From positions 1 to 11,123 of the forward strand of contig CALEOQ010000371.1 in NCBI GenBank assembly GCA_937910255.1: 11,123 nt of DNA, written 5' to 3'. The position numbers were made by a program, and so were the translations under genes. The stretch comes from an uncultured Caulobacteraceae bacterium (GTDB lineage: Bacteria; Pseudomonadota; Alphaproteobacteria; Caulobacterales; Caulobacteraceae). A model generated the notes under the pieces. That model was not told where the DNA came from. It did not search any database and saw nothing but the letters and a program-made list of their open reading frames with translations. Below are positions 7,261 to 11,123 of the stretch, piece after piece. Within the stretch, counting starts at the first letter, position 1, and each line of letters starts with the position of its first letter.

Positions 7261-8592
7261 CTAGCGAAGCTCGGCCAGGAAGGCCGCGTGGCTGGGGATG
7301 GCGTCGTCGGTGAGGCCGACGGCCAGAGATTCGGCCTCGATGATCAGGTCCGCCACCTCCTCGCTGAAGCCGGCGCCCAGGCGCCGCAGAGCCAGCGCCC
7401 GGGCCCGCACCAGCAGCAGGGCCGCCTGGGGATGCCGCGCTGACAGCTGTTCGGCCCAGGCCGGCAGATCGTTCCAGGAGCCGCGCAGCTCAGCGCGCCG
7501 CTTCAGGATCAGGGCTGCGGCCTCCCGGTAAGCCGGCCAGTCCATCAGGAAGGCCAGGGCCCGCATCAGGTCCCCGTGGCCGGCGGCGATCTCGAAGGCG
7601 CGATCCAGCGCCACTACGTCCTCAAAGTCCGCCAGCTTGGCCAGCAAGGTCCGCAGCGCTTCAGGCGACAGGGTGCGTTCGAACAGCCGCCATCGCGCCG
7701 CATCGGCGGCCTCTGTCTCTCCCTCGGCCTCCAGCACGGCGATCTCGGCGGCGTACCAGGCCTCGCCTTGCGGCTCGGGGCCGGCGGCCTTGCCTTTGGC
7801 CGGACGCGCCTGCGGGTGGGAGGCCCTCGCCGCCTCCAGGGCCTCCCGCGCCGGTCCCACCCGGCCATCCTGCGCCAGGCGCCGGGCGATCTCGGCGGCG
7901 GTGTCCGGCTTTTCCCGATCGGCGTCCGACAGGGAGAGCATCCAGGCGTCCAAATCGCCGGCCCGGTCGGCGAGCCGTCGCACGACCAGCGCCAGGCGGC
8001 CGGTGGGCTGAGGCTTGTCCGCGGTCAGACCCACCAGCAGCCGACGGGCCAGGGCCGGGCTGAGGCCTTCAGCGCCGCGCCCGACCCAGGCCGCCCATTC
8101 CGACAGCCGGGTGGACAAGGCCTCAGTGAGGATCGGTCCCGCAATCTCCGGTCCCAGTTGCGAGGCCAGGGCGGTCAGGTCGCCTGAGGCGGAGTCGAAG
8201 ATGAGCGCCAGCTCGCCCTTGGGGTCCTGCACCCGGCGGGTGAGGCCGGGGTAGAGATCGAACCAGGCCACCAGCCGATCCAGCGCCAGGGCCGGCTCCA
8301 GGCCCGCCAGCCGCGCGACGATCATGCCATGCAGCGTCCTCAGTTCGGTGAGCAGCTCCGGCCGCTTGCGCCAGGAGACCCGCGTCCGGCTGACCTCCAG
8401 GGCCGTGAGGCGCTTGTCCAGCTCAAAGGCCAGGTCGGCGGCCCCCACTTCGGCGGCCAGTTCCAGGCGCAGGCGGCGCTTCAGGGCCGGCCCCGCCGTC
8501 TCCATCAGCAATTCGGCCAGCCGGTCAGCCCCGAGGGACGCCAGATTGACCTGCGAGAGCACCTTCTTCCCGCTCGCGGGGCGACGCGCCAT
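7261..8592 (-). CDS. DUF6880-like protein of unknown function
   Basis: A 443-residue, Leu/Ala/Arg-rich protein with no signal peptide or membrane segment, apparently almost all alpha-helical. The N-terminal pattern (L-x-x-L-G-A-D-R-L-A-E-L-L-M-E, then K-R-R-L-R-L-E-L-A, then a W-R-K-R segment) resembles what I remember of DUF6880 proteins of alphaproteobacteria. No catalytic motif, Walker box or metal site is visible; a helical-repeat scaffold is the most I can suggest. The ATG at 8592 is chosen over the ATG at 8652 because GGGGGAG lies eight bases before it and nothing comparable precedes the longer form, and because residues after it start with a typical M-A-R-R-P-A-S basic lead. The P-loop gene is 218 bases upstream on the same strand. 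Family assignment is from memory and would need a profile search. Confidence 0.72.
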   Translation of the reverse strand: MARRPASGKKVLSQVNLASLGADRLAELLMETAGPALKRRLRLELAAEVGAADLAFELDKRLTALEVSRTRVSWRKRPELLTELRTLHGMIVARLAGLEPALALDRLVAWFDLYPGLTRRVQDPKGELALIFDSASGDLTALASQLGPEIAGPILTEALSTRLSEWAAWVGRGAEGLSPALARRLLVGLTADKPQPTGRLALVVRRLADRAGDLDAWMLSLSDADREKPDTAAEIARRLAQDGRVGPAREALEAARASHPQARPAKGKAAGPEPQGEAWYAAEIAVLEAEGETEAADAARWRLFERTLSPEALRTLLAKLADFEDVVALDRAFEIAAGHGDLMRALAFLMDWPAYREAAALILKRRAELRGSWNDLPAWAEQLSARHPQAALLLVRARALALRRLGAGFSEEVADLIIEAESLAVGLTDDAIPSHAAFLAELR

Positions 8593-8600
8593 CAGCAGCG

Positions 8601-8607
8601 CTCCCCC
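8601..8607 (-). promoter_or_regulatory. Ribosome binding site that favours the start at 8592
   Basis: On the minus strand GGGGGAG is followed by eight bases and the ATG at 8592-8590. The in-frame ATG 60 bases further upstream (8652) lacks any such sequence, so the shorter protein is preferred. Confidence 0.65.
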
Positions 8608-8722
8608 GACCCGGCGAAAGCGGACCCGGTCCTCGCCCTGGACAGGGGACATGCGCGGGTCTGCGGGGTCGGCCTGTCGGCGCTGCAGATGGTCCCGCGG
8701 CGGATCGTATTTCCCATGCGCC

Positions 8723-8751
8723 TAGAACGCGTGAAAGCGGCGCGGTTGCAA
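8723..8751 (-). promoter_or_regulatory. Possible promoter of the DUF6880-like gene
   Basis: Reading the minus strand, TTGCAA (8746-8751) and GTTCTA (8723-8728) are separated by 17 bases, an acceptable housekeeping spacing. Transcription would start near 8716, about 125 bases before the ATG. The -10 match is poor, so this is a candidate only. Confidence 0.25.
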
Positions 8752-8810
8752 GGGTGGTGCGCGACGGACGCAAGGGCGATCCGAGCCCCCGCGCACGCCA
8801 GACCATGAAC

Positions 8811-9329
8811 TCAGCTGCGGGCGGCCATCCCCTCCAGGAACCGCGCGATCTCGCGATCTCCCCGCAGCCGGACCCGCGGCGTGGTCGGCGCCAGGCGGGC
8901 GATGGCGGCCTCCAGCCGCGGGCGGTTCTTGCGATCGAAGTTCCAGATGTACTTCAGGAATTCGAGATCGATCCGCTCCTGACAATCAGGGGCCATGTCG
9001 GGGCGAGTCTGGCCGCGGTGGCGCAGCGCCCGCCAGATCACCCGCCAGAGGCGCAGGGCCAGGGGCTGGTCGATCCAGACGATCAGGTCGGCCTGGGGCA
9101 GGCGCAGGTCGAAGGTCTTGGAATTGTAGATCCCATCGGTGATCCACCGCCCGCCGGCCAGGGCTTCGGTGACCCGCTGGCGGAAGACCGCCGGATCGGA
9201 TTCCCGCCAGCCTGGCTCCCAAAACAGGGCGTCCAGGTGCACCACCGGCAGGCCGGTCTTGGCCCCCAGGCGCCGGGCCAGGGTCGACTTTCCCGTGCCC
9301 GCGCAGCCCAGGATCACCACCCGCTCCAT
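8811..9329 (-). CDS. P-loop NTPase, FlaR/adenylate-kinase-like
   Basis: A 172-residue small P-loop protein of the group annotated as DNA topology modulation protein FlaR-related or adenylate-kinase-like AAA ATPase. Walker A is G8-C-A-G-T-G-K-S15. It is followed by H31-L-D-A-L-F-W-E-P-G-W41 and by W62-I-T-D-G-I-Y-N-S70, both diagnostic of the group. The strand L82-I-V-W-I-D-Q precedes the arginine-rich lid region (about residues 93-107). The fold suggests phosphoryl transfer to a small substrate; the 'topology modulation' name is historical and the real substrate is unknown. The start at 9329 puts M-E-R-V-V-I-L-G at the N-terminus, as in the family, with GGGGG (9335-9339) five bases upstream. 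A longer form from 9413 would add 28 unrelated residues. The gene is divergent from the kinase gene at 9477. Confidence 0.85.
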   Translation of the reverse strand: MERVVILGCAGTGKSTLARRLGAKTGLPVVHLDALFWEPGWRESDPAVFRQRVTEALAGGRWITDGIYNSKTFDLRLPQADLIVWIDQPLALRLWRVIWRALRHRGQTRPDMAPDCQERIDLEFLKYIWNFDRKNRPRLEAAIARLAPTTPRVRLRGDREIARFLEGMAARS

Positions 9330-9388
9330 GACCGCCCCCAGCGATGCGCAAAGGATATCGCTTAGCCGTGTGACCAGACGATTCCATG

Positions 9389-9402
9389 ACGCGCCGGCGC
9401 GT
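9389..9402. repeat. 14-bp perfect palindrome between divergent genes
   Basis: Fourteen bases centred on GCCGGC read the same on both strands. They lie in the 147-bp spacer between the P-loop gene and the kinase gene. In GC-rich DNA, CG-only palindromes occur by chance, but the position would suit an operator. A GATTC (GANTC, the CcrM methylation site in Caulobacterales) lies just to the left, at 9380-9384. Confidence 0.35.
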
Positions 9403-9417
9403 GTCGGCTCCACAGCG

Positions 9418-9443
9418 TTGCCGAGCTGTCGTCAGGCTTTCAC
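9418..9443 (+). promoter_or_regulatory. Possible Caulobacter-type promoter of the kinase gene
   Basis: TTGCCGA at 9418-9424 and GCTTTCAC at 9436-9443, with an 11-base spacer, partly match the Caulobacter housekeeping consensus (TTGACGS, 10-14 bases, GCTANAWC). Transcription would begin near 9450, leaving the GGGGGG ribosome site (9466-9471) in the leader. The match is incomplete. Confidence 0.3.
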
Positions 9444-9476
9444 ACGCCGCCCTTAGCGACACGTCGGGGGGATGAG

Positions 9477-10576
9477 ATGAACACAGAGGGCGGCCCGACA
9501 CGCGAAAGGCTGGAAGCGCTCATCGGCGACCGCATCGTGGCGTGGGTGCGGCTTGAACCCTGGTCGGTGATGCGCTGCCAACTGGAGCAGGCGCGCACCT
9601 CGGTGATCGTGAAATGGCGGCGCAGCGGCGCGGTGCGGAGCGACCCTCGCCAGGTCCTTGTGGAGCATGCGGCTCTCACCTTCCTGCAGGACATCGGCGT
9701 GGCCAGCGGACCACGGCTGCTGGCCAGCGACCTGGCCGCCGGCGTGCTGGTCCTAGAGGATCTGGCGCCCCGCCGCCCCCTGGATCGGCAGATCCGCGAG
9801 GCCGGCATGGGCGGCGCCTGGCCAGGACTTGCCGCCTTCGCTCATGCGACCGGCGAGCTGGCCGCCCTGACCACCGGGCGGGCGCAGCCTTCGAAGCCTG
9901 TCTGATCCGCAGCGGCGCATCCCCGACCGACCACCGGCTCGCGGAAGCGCAGGCCACCCTGGCGATGATGCGCAAGCTGGAAGACCTCGGCTTGCCTCTC
10001 GGGGGCCTCGTCGAGACGGATCTGGAGACGGCGTTCGCCACCCTGCGGGCGCCTAGCCCCTTCCAGGCCTTTTCCAACGGCGATTGTGAAGCCAACAATT
10101 TCCTGAGCGAAGGCGGCGAGGGTCGGCTGATCGACTTCGAGGCGGCCGACTTTCGGCACGCCCTGGTCGATGCGGCCGCCATTCACGTACCGGGGCCGGC
10201 CTGGCTGACGGTGGCTGGGCCGTCTCAACGGGCGGAGCTGGAACAGATCTACCGGAGGGCGCTGGTGGCCGGCGTGACTGCGGCGGACGACGACGACGTC
10301 TTTGGCCTCGGCATGGCCGCGGCTTGCCTGACCCGCGCCTGCGAACGGCTCAGCCGGTTCCCGCGTCTGGATGACCGGCCAAGCGGTGACGCCAGCCGGC
10401 TGCAGATGGTCTCGGCGCTGGAGGCCGCAGCCGAGGCCGCATCGTATCATCGGCGCCTGCCGCAGCTGGTCGGATGGGCGCGGCAGGCGGCCTCGTGGCT
10501 TCGTCGGCGCTGGCCTGACGCAGATCAGGACCTCGATCAGCTTGCTCCCTACACCCCGCGCGCCACTTGGGCCTAA
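9477..10576 (+). pseudogene. Aminoglycoside-phosphotransferase-fold kinase, frameshifted
   Basis: Two overlapping frames together make one kinase of about 366 residues. The first (from the ATG at 9477, GGGGGG five bases upstream) gives the N-lobe: V-I-V-K with Lys46, Glu64 in E-H-A-A-L-T-F-L, and the hinge-like V-L-V-L-E-D-L at 90-96. It ends at a TGA at 9903-9905. The other frame carries the C-lobe: F-S-N-G-D-C-E-A-N-N-F-L with the catalytic Asp at codon 10082 (residue 203 if the frame is restored) and L-I-D-F-E with Asp220. The switch occurs near 9876-9890, in a G-rich stretch; one missing base there would explain it. No canonical slippery heptamer is seen. The usual HGD is NGD here. Members phosphorylate small alcohols or amines; resistance is not implied. 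It may be a real pseudogene, a sequencing error, or two polypeptides (the second could begin at an ATG at 9965). Confidence 0.8.
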
Positions 10577-10777
10577 AGCGGCCGCATAGGCGAACAGCGC
10601 TGGGCGCTCGCAGATGGTTCGCGCGCCGCGAGGCGGGCGCAGTGGTCCTTGAAGCCACGGGTTCCGCGAGAGTCCGCCCACGAGCATGGCCAGGGCGGCC
10701 GGCAGGTGTCGCGTTGAGGCTCCGACGCATCCGCCAACTGCCCTTGGCGCCGAGACGTTCTATAGTCGGAGGCGACC

Positions 10778-11123
10778 ATGGCCAAACGGGAGACGACCGT
10801 GACGATCGAACGGGTGATTCAGCAGCGCCGCAAGGATCTCGGCGGCTTCGAGGTGGGCCGGGTCCTGCCCTATGGACCACGCCGGATGGTCGGACCCTTC
10901 ATCTTCTTCGACCATATGGGGCCAGCCCGGTTCGATCCCGGCTTTCCGGCCAATGTGGATGTTCGCCCTCATCCGCATATCGGGCTTTCGACGCTCTCCT
11001 ACCTGTTCGACGGCCAGATCACCCACCGCGACAGCGTCGGCGCGATCCAGGAGATCCGGCCTGGCGAGGTCAACTGGATGACGGCCGGCAAGGGGATCAC
11101 CCATTCCGAACGGTTCGAGCACC
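10778..11123 (+). CDS. Pirin family protein (N-terminal part, cut by window end)
   Basis: The first 115 residues of a pirin, a cupin-fold metal-binding protein; bacterial members are reported as quercetinase-like dioxygenases or redox regulators, with most untested. Visible landmarks are G-P-F-I-F-F-D-H-M-G-P, the metal-site block R-P-H-P-H-I-G-L-S-T, T-H-R-D-S, and G-K-G-I-T-H-S-E. Together these supply the expected three histidines and one glutamate. The ATG at 10778 has GGAGG at 10768-10772, five bases away. A valine codon at 10799 is a less likely start. The C-terminal half lies beyond the window. The gene follows the broken kinase by 201 bases on the same strand; nothing visible ties them functionally. 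Confidence 0.92.
   Translation, partial: MAKRETTVTIERVIQQRRKDLGGFEVGRVLPYGPRRMVGPFIFFDHMGPARFDPGFPANVDVRPHPHIGLSTLSYLFDGQITHRDSVGAIQEIRPGEVNWMTAGKGITHSERFEH

Noticed and set aside
9842..10687. 281-codon minus-strand frame opposite the kinase
   Set aside because: The plus strand carries the catalytic loop and D-F-E motif. The minus product looks like low-complexity antisense.
10744..10766. TTGGCG...TATAGT pair as a promoter for the pirin gene
   Set aside because: The spacer is too short, and transcription would begin at or beyond the GGAGG at 10768-10772, so the ribosome site would be lost.
10577..10777. Possible small gene or tRNA in the spacer before pirin
   Set aside because: A 70-codon minus-strand frame spans it but has no ribosome site or recognisable product. 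A GGTTC stretch looked tRNA-like, but no cloverleaf could be built around it.

Overview
This is a GC-rich, gene-dense chromosomal segment. Codon use (very high GC at third positions), the dispersed palindrome at 1385-1493 and the gene families present fit an alphaproteobacterium, most likely Caulobacterales (Caulobacter, Phenylobacterium or Brevundimonas). That assignment is inference from recognised families, not from a database search. No rRNA, tRNA, CRISPR array, phage gene or intact insertion sequence was seen.

Layout, left to right. The first 74 bases look like the C-terminal end of a plus-strand gene. Next comes a lipoprotein PQQ-dependent sugar dehydrogenase of the YliI type (116-1369, +). 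A cloverleaf-like inverted repeat separates it from a convergent two-gene minus-strand unit. That unit is a fused indolepyruvate ferredoxin oxidoreductase (2688-6122, read first) followed by an FAD-dependent oxidoreductase of the L-2-hydroxyglutarate oxidase type (1515-2636). A 141-bp AT-richer region separates the oxidoreductase from a divergently read Lrp/AsnC-family regulator (6264-6761, +), which is followed by a small GFA-type zinc protein (6838-7239, +). Convergent to that is a large DUF6880-like protein of unknown function (7261-8592, -), then a small P-loop nucleotide kinase-like protein (8811-9329, -). Divergent from the P-loop gene is an aminoglycoside-phosphotransferase-fold kinase (9477-10576, +) whose reading frame is broken near 9876-9890. 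The window ends inside a pirin gene (from 10778, +).

The most coherent functional unit is 1515-6761: a 2-oxoacid:ferredoxin oxidoreductase, a flavin 2-hydroxyacid-type oxidase and a divergent amino-acid-responsive regulator. A reasonable inference is amino-acid-derived 2-oxoacid catabolism (aromatic amino acids are the best guess), with the oxidase possibly regenerating the 2-oxoacid from its 2-hydroxy form and the Lrp-type protein controlling the unit. The remaining genes look like ordinary chromosomal housekeeping or accessory genes. I do not see a convincing new defence or mobile system. The points most worth checking are the frameshifted kinase, the oxidase/oxidoreductase pairing and the cloverleaf repeat.
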